Of a DNA stretch of 64,000 nt, positions 8,678-16,718 are shown piece after piece. Numbering within the stretch: the stretch's first letter is position 1; the number at the start of each line of letters is the position of its first letter. Made by a program: the position numbers and the translations under genes. A model generated the notes under the pieces. That model saw nothing but the letters and a program-made list of their open reading frames with translations. It was not told where the DNA came from and ran no database searches. Source of the stretch: RFPW01 sp040401595. GTDB taxonomy: Bacteria > Pseudomonadota > Gammaproteobacteria > Burkholderiales > Burkholderiaceae_E. The DNA lies in contig JBBAOE010000001.1 of the NCBI GenBank assembly GCA_040401595.1, positions 124,001 to 188,000 on the forward strand, read 5' to 3'.

Positions 8678-9581
8678 CCGACAACACCGAACCAACCAGG
8701 TGGCCACCGACTCCTGAAATGGCCTTGACCAGCGCTTGCACCGATTTGACGCGACTGCTGCCGCGGCGGGCGACCAGAACATTACCGCTGACCCGAGCAG
8801 AAATCGCCATCACCTCGGGCGCTTCGGAAGCAGCTGGGGTATCCAGAATGATGACTTCATGCAACTCAGCACAATGTCGAAGAAACTCCGAGAAGCGATT
8901 GCCGACGAGCAGGTCTGCTGCGTTCGGTGGCTCACCACCGCATGGAATTAAACTGAGTGAATGCAAAGGTTCAATCTGGATCTTGGCGCCAACAGACTGC
9001 CGCCCAGAAAGAATGGTCGACAGACCCAGGCTGCCATCCAATCCAAACATCCGGTGAAGTCGACCTCGGCGCATGTCGGCATCGATCAGAAGAACGTCCA
9101 TACCCAATTGCGCGAACGTCACGGCGAGGTTAGCCGATAAAAAACTGCGCCCCTCTGCGCGGGCCACACCCACCAGGGCGACCGAGCGATGCCCGGTGGG
9201 GTCTTGGCTGCGCCAGCGCAGCAATAACTGATCGCGAAGCTCGCGTAAGTCGTCCAGTACCGGATGGAAAGATTCGTGGGCTGCGATGACCTCTCGATCA
9301 ATTCGATGCTCTCCCGGAATCACCAACGGCAGATTGAATTGATAAGCCAGGATCGCCTTCAGGTCTTCTGGCCTGACCAACCCCAGAGCAACCGCAGCAT
9401 CGCCAAAGCGCATTCCGGAAGCCTTGGCATGACAGAGGATGCGATCAATTTCTTCCTCATTGAGCAGACCCACCTCTCGTAAGATCCTTCCCAAGGGTTG
9501 ATTGCGCGCATACCCGGTCTGTGTCAGACGGCTGAGCCAGGTCGAAGAGCGCTGAACGCTCAGATCCACCGATCCATTCAT
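8670..9581 (-). CDS. epsG: EpsG-type tyrosine-kinase-like chain-length regulator
   Basis: 303 residues from ATG 9581, which has GGAG 8 nt upstream. Residues ~25-95 resemble the small helical N-terminal domain of type II secretion/MshE ATPases (PLGRILREVGLL, then RFGDAAVALGLV). Residues ~130-303 are a CpsD/CapB-type ATPase: P-loop ARAEGRS (142-146 AEGRS, with arginine where most P-loops have lysine), Walker A' LLIDADMRR near 165-173, and LDTPA as Walker B. The R-for-K change is normal in the EpsG family. No tyrosine cluster is present at the C-terminus. It should sit under EpsF at the inner membrane and regulate polymer length. Confidence 0.85.
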   Translation of the reverse strand: MNGSVDLSVQRSSTWLSRLTQTGYARNQPLGRILREVGLLNEEEIDRILCHAKASGMRFGDAAVALGLVRPEDLKAILAYQFNLPLVIPGEHRIDREVIAAHESFHPVLDDLRELRDQLLLRWRSQDPTGHRSVALVGVARAEGRSFLSANLAVTFAQLGMDVLLIDADMRRGRLHRMFGLDGSLGLSTILSGRQSVGAKIQIEPLHSLSLIPCGGEPPNAADLLVGNRFSEFLRHCAELHEVIILDTPAASEAPEVMAISARVSGNVLVARRGSSRVKSVQALVKAISGVGGHLVGSVLSGA

Positions 9582-9600
9582 CACTGAACTCCGAGAGTGA

Positions 9601-11004
9601 TCAAGTCGAAGACGACGGCGAATATCCGAGGTGCAGGGGCCGCTTACCCACCACCCGAATCCGCCCAATCACTGGGCTGGGCAAGACGGTCGCGAGATCG
9701 TCCAACGTCCGAATACGCTGATCTCCAAACTCGAGAAGCAGGACACCCAAAAACCCGAGAATCAGTCCGAGGAAAGCCCCGACCAACCCATTCAACAGCA
9801 GGTTCGGACTCGCCGCCTTGAGGGGTTCAACTGCGGGGTTCAGTGTGACGATATTGCCCTGGGTCGATCGACTCTCCAGACCCGCCTGATTCAGCCGCTG
9901 CAGGCTCTGATCGTAGGCGCGCTGAGCATTGTCGAGATCTCGCTCCAGCACTCTGAGTTCGTCACGACTTTGTTTCATCGCCATGACTCGGCTACGCTGG
10001 GATTCCAGTGCGGTCCGGGCTTCGACTTCTCGGCGTTCAGCCAAGGAAAAGCTCTTGGAGATGCTGCTGGCGACCGTATCAATTTCCTGCAGCACGCGCG
10101 ACCGAGTCGCATCGAGTTCCTGCTGAAGTTTGAGAATTTCAGGGTGATTGCGCCCGTAAACCGCCGAAAGCTCTTTCTGGCGTGCCTCAAGCCTTGCCTG
10201 ATTGGCCTTGAGTTGCTGGACCAGCGGATTCTGGAGAATTTCAGGAAGATCGGATGCAACGCCGCGAGTCAAGGACTCCGCCGCCAGTTGGCGGCGTTTA
10301 GCGGCTTCCCCCGTTTGCGCGGAAAGTCCGACCAGTTGGGTGGAGAGTTCGAGCAATCGAGCGTTCTCCACATCGAAGCGCTCGTCGGATGAGAAGATGC
10401 CCTTTGACCGCTGATAATCGGTCACACGTCGCTGTGCCTGATCGAGCCGTTCACGCAACAGCAGGACCTGATCCGCAAACCAGGCTCGAGATTGTTTGGC
10501 GGGCTCGATGCGGATTTCAACCTGCGTTTCCACATAAGCCTGAGCAAACGCGTTGGCAATCGACGCGGCACCGGCAGCGCTGCCATCCGTTGCAGTGATC
10601 GAAATGACCGAAGAGTCCCGGGTTGGACGGACATCAATCCGGCGCAAAAGACCGTCTGCAAACCAGTGGCGGATGGATCCACGACCCTGCGTTTCCTTCT
10701 GCCAGGCAGCAAGGCCCTCGGGCGTTTCAGACAGATGCAGCGCGTCGACAACCCGCAGGGCAACCTTCTGACTTGTGAGAATCTCGACTTGGGTTGACAG
10801 GTAGGCCTGCGTCATGGCGGCCGGCAATGCAGGACCCGAAACAGGATTGGGCATCCCCAAGTCGACCAGCACCTGCGTACTGGCCATGTAGGTCGGTTTG
10901 CGCAAGAAACCGAATCCAACCGCACAACCCACCAGGATGATGGTCGTCAGTAAAATGATCCACCAACGGGCGAGGAGAATAGTCAACAACTGGCGTGGAT
11001 TCAT
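9601..11004 (-). CDS. epsF: EpsF/Wzz-type chain-length determinant
   Basis: A 467-residue polysaccharide co-polymerase. There is one transmembrane helix near the N-terminus (WWIILLTTIILVGCAVGFGF, ~residues 14-33), a long periplasmic part with extended coiled-coil content (~170-390), and a second helix near the C-terminus (LLLNGLVGAFLGLILGFLGV) preceded by a proline-containing segment. It controls the length of the polymer in concert with EpsG and the polymerase. The start is ATG 11004, with GGAG 7 nt upstream. The gene sits directly between epsE and epsG, the standard order of this family. No kinase domain is fused; that activity is supplied by the separate downstream gene. Confidence 0.9.
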   Translation of the reverse strand: MNPRQLLTILLARWWIILLTTIILVGCAVGFGFLRKPTYMASTQVLVDLGMPNPVSGPALPAAMTQAYLSTQVEILTSQKVALRVVDALHLSETPEGLAAWQKETQGRGSIRHWFADGLLRRIDVRPTRDSSVISITATDGSAAGAASIANAFAQAYVETQVEIRIEPAKQSRAWFADQVLLLRERLDQAQRRVTDYQRSKGIFSSDERFDVENARLLELSTQLVGLSAQTGEAAKRRQLAAESLTRGVASDLPEILQNPLVQQLKANQARLEARQKELSAVYGRNHPEILKLQQELDATRSRVLQEIDTVASSISKSFSLAERREVEARTALESQRSRVMAMKQSRDELRVLERDLDNAQRAYDQSLQRLNQAGLESRSTQGNIVTLNPAVEPLKAASPNLLLNGLVGAFLGLILGFLGVLLLEFGDQRIRTLDDLATVLPSPVIGRIRVVGKRPLHLGYSPSSST

Positions 11005-11042
11005 GAGTTTCTCCGAATCATCGGGATCACGGCGAACACTGA

Positions 11043-11933
11043 TCAGAACAAACTCTCACGCAGAAAGATCAGATCGGACGGGCGTACGGTCTCATCCAGA
11101 CGAGGCTCGCTTACCCGAACCTCACCCCGCTCGTCACGGCGAAATACGCGCAGTCCGCGGTCGGTACCGCGCAAGGTCAGCCCCCCCCCCTTGGCAACGG
11201 CTTGCGCCAGCGTCATTCCGCGCTCGATGGAATACATCCCTGGACGCTGAACCTGCCCGTACACATAGTAGACAGGCGCCCGATGGACATAGACGGAGTC
11301 CCCTGATCGCATCGAGATGTCCTGATCAAACTTTCCTGCGACGAAGATCTCATTCAAGTCGATCTCAACCCGCCGGGGCGAACCCGCCTGCACCGTGGTG
11401 ATCACCACCCGGTCGCCCCCACCTTCTGAGACTCCACCTGCAAGGGCCAGTACCTCAGACAGGCGCATCGTCTGCGCATCAATGGGGTATCGCCCCGGTC
11501 GATTGACATTGCCAAGAACCGAGACCTGTTGACTGCGAAACTGGCTGACGATGACCGAAACCTGAGGATCCCGCAGGAATCCACCCTCCTGCAGACCCCG
11601 AGCGATCAGTCGTTCGGCTTGGTCAGCACTCAATCCACCGACCTGCAGGGTGCCCAGCAGGGGATAGGTGATTCGGCCAGAGTCGGCGATCCGTGACTCC
11701 ACCGACAGATCGGGATGCTGGAAGACCATGATCTTCAGCACATCGCCCGGCCCCAAGGGATAATCGATGACCAACCGTTGTTCGTTGACTGGTGGGAGCG
11801 TCTCAATCGACAACGCCCGGGCCTGCGAAGCGGCCCGGGCTGCCTGTGCTGGGGAACTCTGCGCCAGGGCAAGTGCTGGCGGCAAACCAAACGAAATGGA
11901 GAAAGCGAGTGATAGGACCAAAGACCAGCGCAC
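11043..11933 (-). CDS. epsE: EpsE/Wza-type outer-membrane polysaccharide exporter
   Basis: 296 residues from a GTG at 11933 that follows GGAGG by 5 nt. This start places a signal peptide (VRWSLVLSLAFSISFGLPPALALA) at the N-terminus, so I prefer it to the open frame running 60 codons upstream. The mature protein has the polysaccharide export domain (DYPLGPGDVLKIMVFQHPDLS, then GRITYPLLGTLQVGGLS), followed by SLBB-type repeats (VSVLGNVNRPGRYPI and YVYGQVQRPGMYSIERGMTL). It carries the finished polymer across the outer membrane. It opens the epsEFG group and has a 242-bp leader region with inverted repeats. Confidence 0.9.
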   Translation of the reverse strand: MRWSLVLSLAFSISFGLPPALALAQSSPAQAARAASQARALSIETLPPVNEQRLVIDYPLGPGDVLKIMVFQHPDLSVESRIADSGRITYPLLGTLQVGGLSADQAERLIARGLQEGGFLRDPQVSVIVSQFRSQQVSVLGNVNRPGRYPIDAQTMRLSEVLALAGGVSEGGGDRVVITTVQAGSPRRVEIDLNEIFVAGKFDQDISMRSGDSVYVHRAPVYYVYGQVQRPGMYSIERGMTLAQAVAKGGGLTLRGTDRGLRVFRRDERGEVRVSEPRLDETVRPSDLIFLRESLF

Positions 11934-12011
11934 AGGGACCTCCAGACAGGCGTTAGACCAAGGGGTTCGGGTTATGAGCCTAAGCCGATTGGCCAGACCA
12001 AGCTCAAACCA

Positions 12012-12090
12012 AGTTGTTCCCATCAGTCTCGGTGGGCCCTCCTCGAGGTGCTGTGCGAAAGTAGACCGCCCGAAGCGCACTGGAACAACT
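12012..12090 (-). promoter_or_regulatory. Possible structured leader upstream of epsE
   Basis: AGTTGTTCC (12012-12020) and GGAACAACT (12082-12090) are perfect 9-bp complements. Inside them, GTGCG (12053-12057) and CGCAC (12076-12080) can pair next to the outer stem, and a CCTCGAGG palindrome (12050 region, upstream side) could form a further arm. In the transcribed (minus) direction this gives a closed outer helix holding at least one inner hairpin, 79 to 157 nt ahead of the epsE GTG. It could be a cis-acting RNA or simply a chance fold; a transcription start has not been shown. Confidence 0.3.
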
Positions 12091-12175
12091 CCAGGGCGGC
12101 TCTCATCATTCAATTGGGCGCGTAGCTAGCGGACCGTCGGAATACCGGAGAGCGAACGAGGGGACGGAGCGGCCG

Positions 12176-13060
12176 TCAAGTGGGCCATAAACGGGCCGCG
12201 CCACGAACGCCGGATGAGTCCCCATGGTGAGCGGTAACGATCCTGGTCGCGACGAAATCCGAGAATATCCAGGGCCGCCAGCGCGCCAGAAGACGATCTG
12301 GGAGATCGCGAATCTTGCTCAACCCGCCTCCCAGAACAATGACATCCGGATCCAACACATTCACCAACGACGCCAGGGCGCGTGCGCAGCGGTCCAGCCA
12401 TCGGTCGAGTGCCTCCCGAGCGCCGGACTCACCCGCGTCTGCAGCAGCCACGAGGGCCAGCGCATCGGCGGCTTCAGGATGAGAGGCCGCCAGTGCAGGA
12501 CCGCTTAACCAGGTCTCGAGGCAGCCCTGACGACCACACCAGCAGCGCGGACCGCCCCATTCCGCGGCACTGGGCCAAGGCAATGGGTTATGTCCCCATT
12601 CGCCAGCGATCCGGTTTCGCCCAGAGACCAACTGCCCGTTGATGACCAGACCGCCACCGACGCCAGTGCCCAGGATCACGGCAAATGCAAGCGCTGCACC
12701 TTGGGCGGCGCCATCCATGGCTTCGGACAAGGCGAGACAATTCGCATCGTTTTCGATCCGAACCGATCGCAGCAGCAAACCCTCCAGATCGGTCTGCAGG
12801 GCCTTGCCATTGAGGCAGGTCGAATTGGCGTTGCGCACGGTACCCGTATCGGGGGAGATCGAACCGGGGATACCCATGCCGACCGTGGCACGGCATCCGA
12901 GTTCACGTTCCGCCCCTTCGACCAAATCAACAATCGCCCTCAACGTGGCGCCGTAATCTCCCTGGGGAGTCGGTACCCGCCGGCGCAACCGTTCCAGATC
13001 CATCGGATCGAGCGCGACAATTTCAATCTTGGTACCCCCAAGGTCAAGGCCGATTCGCAT
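12176..13060 (-). CDS. ROK-family sugar kinase (Mak/fructokinase-like)
   Basis: 294 residues. It shows the N-terminal phosphate loop LDLGGTKIE, the ROK signature region with GTGVGGGLVINGQ, the catalytic aspartate in NDANCLALSEA, the EWGHNPLPW block, and the zinc-binding CWCGRQGCLE cluster. Overall it reads most like E. coli Mak (manno(fructo)kinase), including the C-terminal HGDSSGVRGAARLWP. It would phosphorylate a hexose in the cytoplasm using ATP. The ATG shares one base with the plsY stop (TGATG), so the two are co-translated. Whether it feeds sugar nucleotides for EPS or only happens to lie here is not clear. Confidence 0.85.
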   Translation of the reverse strand: MRIGLDLGGTKIEIVALDPMDLERLRRRVPTPQGDYGATLRAIVDLVEGAERELGCRATVGMGIPGSISPDTGTVRNANSTCLNGKALQTDLEGLLLRSVRIENDANCLALSEAMDGAAQGAALAFAVILGTGVGGGLVINGQLVSGRNRIAGEWGHNPLPWPSAAEWGGPRCWCGRQGCLETWLSGPALAASHPEAADALALVAAADAGESGAREALDRWLDRCARALASLVNVLDPDVIVLGGGLSKIRDLPDRLLARWRPWIFSDFVATRIVTAHHGDSSGVRGAARLWPT

Positions 13061-13734
13061 CAGGAATCGCCGGGAGAAGTCGGGACCGATTTGGACACGC
13101 GTTTCTCCCCGATCCGCCCCTCAGTGCCCGCGATCAGCTTGGCCAGATTGCTTCGATGCCGCGCAATCAGTAGCACGCCGATCACGGCCACCACGAGAAC
13201 CATCGGCTGACGCCCAAACAGGAGCCAGGCCCAAAGCGGCGCAAACACGGCAGAAACGATCGCCGCCAGGGACGACAGCCGGAAGAACGCAGCGATCAGC
13301 AACCAGGTCGCCAGAGTTCCGAGTCCAAGCCAGAGGTTGAGCCCCAGCAGAACGCCAGCGGCCGTTGCGACGCCCTTGCCCCCCCGAAACTGGAGAAAAA
13401 TCGGGAACAGATGACCAAGGAACGCCGCCAGGCCCACCAGTGCAATGGCAAACCCATCCAGGCCCCAGTCTGGACCCAGGCGCAGGGCCAACGCAACGGC
13501 GACCCAACCCTTGGCAGCGTCCCCCACGAGCGTCGCCAGCGCGGCCGCCTTGTTTCCGGTGCGCAACACATTCGTCGCCCCCGGATTGCCCGAGCCATAG
13601 GAGCGTGGGTCTGCCAGGCCCATGGTTCGGCTGACCAGCACAGCGAAGGAAACTGAGCCCAGAAGGTAGGCTAGAAACAGGGATAGGAGAACTGGGATGG
13701 CGGGAAATTCGAGGGCTGGTAGTGCGTTGTCCAT
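13060..13734 (-). CDS. plsY: Glycerol-3-phosphate acyltransferase PlsY
   Basis: A 224-residue inner-membrane enzyme that acylates position 1 of glycerol-3-phosphate using acyl-phosphate, the first step of phospholipid synthesis. Visible PlsY motifs are LLGSVSFAVLVSR near residue 20, GSGNPGATNVLRTGNK around 48-63 (phosphate binding), and FRGGKGVATAAGVLLG near 117. Several transmembrane helices are evident. The C-terminus carries an unusual polar tail (about 20 residues after IAGTEG). It begins at ATG 13734 just downstream of the terminator of the lyase gene and is coupled to the ROK kinase gene. Confidence 0.95.
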   Translation of the reverse strand: MDNALPALEFPAIPVLLSLFLAYLLGSVSFAVLVSRTMGLADPRSYGSGNPGATNVLRTGNKAAALATLVGDAAKGWVAVALALRLGPDWGLDGFAIALVGLAAFLGHLFPIFLQFRGGKGVATAAGVLLGLNLWLGLGTLATWLLIAAFFRLSSLAAIVSAVFAPLWAWLLFGRQPMVLVVAVIGVLLIARHRSNLAKLIAGTEGRIGEKRVSKSVPTSPGDS

Positions 13735-13790
13735 GATCCGTCAGTCTTGAATCGCCTCGGTGTCCAATCCACCAATTCTAGCCCCTGACG

Positions 13791-13826
13791 CAAAAAAGCC
13801 CCGACCAGGGGAGCTGGCGGGGCTCG
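13791..13826 (-). terminator. Intrinsic terminator of the heparinase-like gene
   Basis: On the minus strand AGCCCCG (complement of 13818-13824) pairs with CGGGGCT (complement of 13797-13803) around a 14-nt loop, followed at once by TTTTTT (13792-13797). It lies 20 bp after the stop of the 13844-16486 gene and separates it from plsY. It is the clearest terminator in the window. Confidence 0.85.
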
Positions 13827-13843
13827 GAGGAAGCGTTCTTAGC

Positions 13844-16486
13844 TCAGGTCGATGAGATAAGCCGACCGCGACTGTCAACCACCCACGAGAAGCCCTCCCA
13901 CCGGATGGTGAGTTGGGCGTTCGCCTGTGTCACCACGGGCGGCGAACTGTTACAACCAAAGTCAAAATGCATCGGCAACACAGCAGTGGTCACGGCAGTG
14001 GGCGCGACCCACTTCATCACGTAGGTCCCCATGAGTGAGGCATAGCCGCTGACCGCCATGTCCGGAATCTTGGCCTGACTGAAACCCCACCAGGTTGGGC
14101 TCTGGCTGGCAGCAACCGGTTGGATACACAGTGCGCCACGATCGGTGCTGACTTGCGCCCGTCCGCTGCCCAGCGTGGTAGCGGCTGTTGGCACCTGGAG
14201 GTTGTACTCCCACCGACGACCAGACGTGGCCGCCAACTGATCAACCGTCACAAAGGATCCATCCGGCCCAGCGATGATGGTCCGCGTGGCCTGACTCATC
14301 CCGCTCGGATAGGCCTTCTGAGCATCCCCACTGGTCAAGGTGTAGCCAGCCGCATTGCGCTTGAATGCGGTGATCTGGCCCTTAGCTGCCAGGGTGCCGG
14401 CGATCTGTCCCACGCCGCCGTCATACGTGATGGCGTTATGAGCCTTGGTCTGGACATACCAGGCACGGTATTGGGGCGACCAGTAAGAATCATCCACTCC
14501 GCTGTTGATGAAGGTTCGCTTCGAGCCCACATTCAGGATAAAAGAGTTCTGATCAGCATGTCCGTGATTGACCGAACCATAGGGACTGGAACGGAAGTAC
14601 AAGGAAGCACGCTTCGGATCGGCCAGATCCGTCTGAATCGAGACCACTCCAACGTCCGAGAACACCTCAGCCTTTGGCGGGACAAAACCAGTCGGAACGG
14701 CAGAACCAATAAACGGCGCTGCGACCAGCCAATAGTTGGACCGATCCACCCCGGTCAACCGGTCGGCTTTCCACTTCACCAGCGGTACATCCACCCGGCG
14801 TGCCAGCGCTACAAAGTTGGTCGTATCTTCACGAAACGACTCCGATTCGTCGCCAAATGCACCGGTGGGGGCACCTGGAGGGAACATATGGGTCAGGAAT
14901 ACCCCGAAGTTACGGCCCCAAGGCTTCTTCCAGATATCGATCCCAGTGGCATCACGCAAGGCATCCGACGCAGACATTTGCGCGAGAACGTAACTCGCAT
15001 AGGCTGAGCCGTTCGCAAATCCGCCCTCTTCACCGCCCCAAGGGTTGGTCAACTTGGCGAACAACGGGATCGCCTCTTGGGCCCAGGTTTCGAACTGCGC
15101 ACCCTCACCGGCCATCACAGCCGTCGCGGCAGCAATATGGCCCAAGATGGTGTATCCGTGGGAATCATAGGGCAGGTTTTCCAGGGCCCGACTGGCGACC
15201 AGTTCGTCGAAGGGACCTTTCAAACGTGTCAGAAGGACTGAACGAATGAGCGCCCGATTGGCGTCGGTCAGCACGTCGTAGCAGCGATCGAACATCAGCG
15301 CCAACGACGATGCGACATACCGGTTAACCTGATCCTGTTCCTTGTGGCTCGTTGCGCCATTGGGATTCCAACCTGCCAAAAGAACGGCGCGGCGAGCCGA
15401 GTCCTGGAGAAGGGCCGTATCTCCTTTAATGCGGGCGACCAGAGCTTCCTCGACCATATAGTCAATCGATGGGTTCACCTTGCCGGGCATCGAGGTGTAG
15501 ACGGATTCACCGCCGCTGCTCGGGTAGACGGAGGGTTCCGACACAAAACCGGAACCGACCTTGCCCTTGACTCGTGTGTACCAGGTGGCGAGATCCGCGG
15601 TACGTTCTGTGCGGATTCGGGACGCCCATAAGGCATCAAAGTTGCCGTTACCAGGCAGGCTGCGAGGCCGGGCGCGTGCCTTGATGTTGGCCATCAAAAC
15701 GTCACCGGCTGGAATCCGGAACTCCGTGGTGTCGGTTGCAATCGTGAAGGTCCGCCAGCTACTCGCGGCGCCCAAGGCAGCCCCCGTGGAGTTCAGCGGC
15801 TGGACCCGCCACTGATAGACACCGGCTGGGAAGGTCGCTGTCCACCACTGCGCCCAATTGCCGCGAACGACTTTAGGCCAGATGCCCATGGCACCGCTAA
15901 CGTCGAGGCGATACGAAGCAGCGCCTGAAACTGCGGGCCAGGAAAATTCAGGGGGAGACTGGCGCGTGATCCCACCATGGACTGGAGAGATAGGTGCTGA
16001 CTGCACTGGCGCCGCCGACATCCAATCCGCTGCAATGGTCGTCAGTGGCGCATCCGGCAACGCCAGCGATTTGCTGACCACGCCAGTTCGACCTGTACTC
16101 TGGCTGGTCGCAACAGTCTCAGGCCCGGGGTCAAACGAAGGCGCTGGATCCAGAAGGCTTGGATCAGCGGTTGTACCCGCGGCCGTATCGGCCACTGTCG
16201 ATTTCAAATCAGCAGCCGGTGTCGCCGGACCCATCGTTAATTCGAGTCGATTATCGGTGAGGTCGCCAATACGATGATCAACCGGATTACCGGCAGCATC
16301 CGTCGCAGGGACGTCGGCTTTAATCTGAGGGGTAGCAGCCTGCGCGCCAGTATCAGCGGTGGGCGTGTCGCCACCCCCGCCACAAGCGGTAAGTGCAGCA
16401 CAAAGTGTGGCAGTTGCGGTCAGCACGGCAAATGAAGGCGCTGTAAATTCGGATTTCTTGGATGGAAAATAAGACACGAGACTCAT
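13844..16486 (-). CDS. Lipoprotein of the heparinase II/III (DUF4962-like) polysaccharide lyase type
   Basis: About 880 residues from ATG 16486; a TTG at 16522 would add 12 residues. The N-terminus is a lipoprotein signal with lipobox LTAC followed by GGGG, so the protein should be lipid-anchored in the envelope. Next come a low-complexity linker rich in Ala/Thr/Asp, a fibronectin-like segment (SPVHGGITRQSPPEFSWPAV), an alpha-toroid region (about 270-600) with DSHGYTILGH and WGGEEGGFANGSAY, and a C-terminal beta domain with NHGHADQNSFIL and HNAITYDGG. This is the layout of heparinase II/III-type lyases, which cleave uronic-acid-containing chains by beta-elimination. Within an EPS locus it may trim or degrade stray polymer. 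The substrate is unknown. Confidence 0.8.
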   Translation of the reverse strand: MSLVSYFPSKKSEFTAPSFAVLTATATLCAALTACGGGGDTPTADTGAQAATPQIKADVPATDAAGNPVDHRIGDLTDNRLELTMGPATPAADLKSTVADTAAGTTADPSLLDPAPSFDPGPETVATSQSTGRTGVVSKSLALPDAPLTTIAADWMSAAPVQSAPISPVHGGITRQSPPEFSWPAVSGAASYRLDVSGAMGIWPKVVRGNWAQWWTATFPAGVYQWRVQPLNSTGAALGAASSWRTFTIATDTTEFRIPAGDVLMANIKARARPRSLPGNGNFDALWASRIRTERTADLATWYTRVKGKVGSGFVSEPSVYPSSGGESVYTSMPGKVNPSIDYMVEEALVARIKGDTALLQDSARRAVLLAGWNPNGATSHKEQDQVNRYVASSLALMFDRCYDVLTDANRALIRSVLLTRLKGPFDELVASRALENLPYDSHGYTILGHIAAATAVMAGEGAQFETWAQEAIPLFAKLTNPWGGEEGGFANGSAYASYVLAQMSASDALRDATGIDIWKKPWGRNFGVFLTHMFPPGAPTGAFGDESESFREDTTNFVALARRVDVPLVKWKADRLTGVDRSNYWLVAAPFIGSAVPTGFVPPKAEVFSDVGVVSIQTDLADPKRASLYFRSSPYGSVNHGHADQNSFILNVGSKRTFINSGVDDSYWSPQYRAWYVQTKAHNAITYDGGVGQIAGTLAAKGQITAFKRNAAGYTLTSGDAQKAYPSGMSQATRTIIAGPDGSFVTVDQLAATSGRRWEYNLQVPTAATTLGSGRAQVSTDRGALCIQPVAASQSPTWWGFSQAKIPDMAVSGYASLMGTYVMKWVAPTAVTTAVLPMHFDFGCNSSPPVVTQANAQLTIRWEGFSWVVDSRGRLISST

Positions 16487-16629
16487 CCTGCAAGTAAGGA
16501 AGAAGTCTCGAATTTGCGCCAACTATCGGTGGGCAGATAGACCACCAACTAGGAGGATTTCTACCTTACGTCGGAGTTCGCCAAAGCAACTACCGACTAT
16601 CCTGAAACATCAACCTCCTGGAATCCGAT

Positions 16630-16645
16630 GTTAGTGAACACTAAC
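16630..16645. promoter_or_regulatory. Perfect 16-bp palindrome, candidate operator
   Basis: GTTAGTG, AA, CACTAAC: 7-bp perfect arms around two bases, in the 196-bp gap between wecB and the lyase gene, roughly 145 bp upstream of the lyase start. Its size and symmetry resemble a dimeric repressor site (TetR/GntR type). No regulator gene lies nearby, so the binding protein is unknown. A short A-run follows at 16656-16662. Confidence 0.4.
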
Positions 16646-16718
16646 CTCAAGCTCAAAAAAACACAGTCGTAGCAGAGATCATTCAGCGTCTGAACAAATC
16701 GATCCAAGCGCTGGCGGT

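Noticed and set aside
8290..9057. 255-codon open frame opposite the polymerase and epsG
   Set aside because: It spans the overlap of two real genes on the other strand and is a Pro/Arg/Ser-rich shadow.
9631..10392. 253-codon open frame opposite epsF
   Set aside because: It is fully antisense to a well-supported gene, has no recognisable motif, and reflects G+C-driven openness of the complementary frame.
14120..15007. 295-codon open frame opposite the lyase gene
   Set aside because: It is antisense to the conserved C-terminal part of the lyase; composition is Arg/His/Pro-rich without any fold signal.
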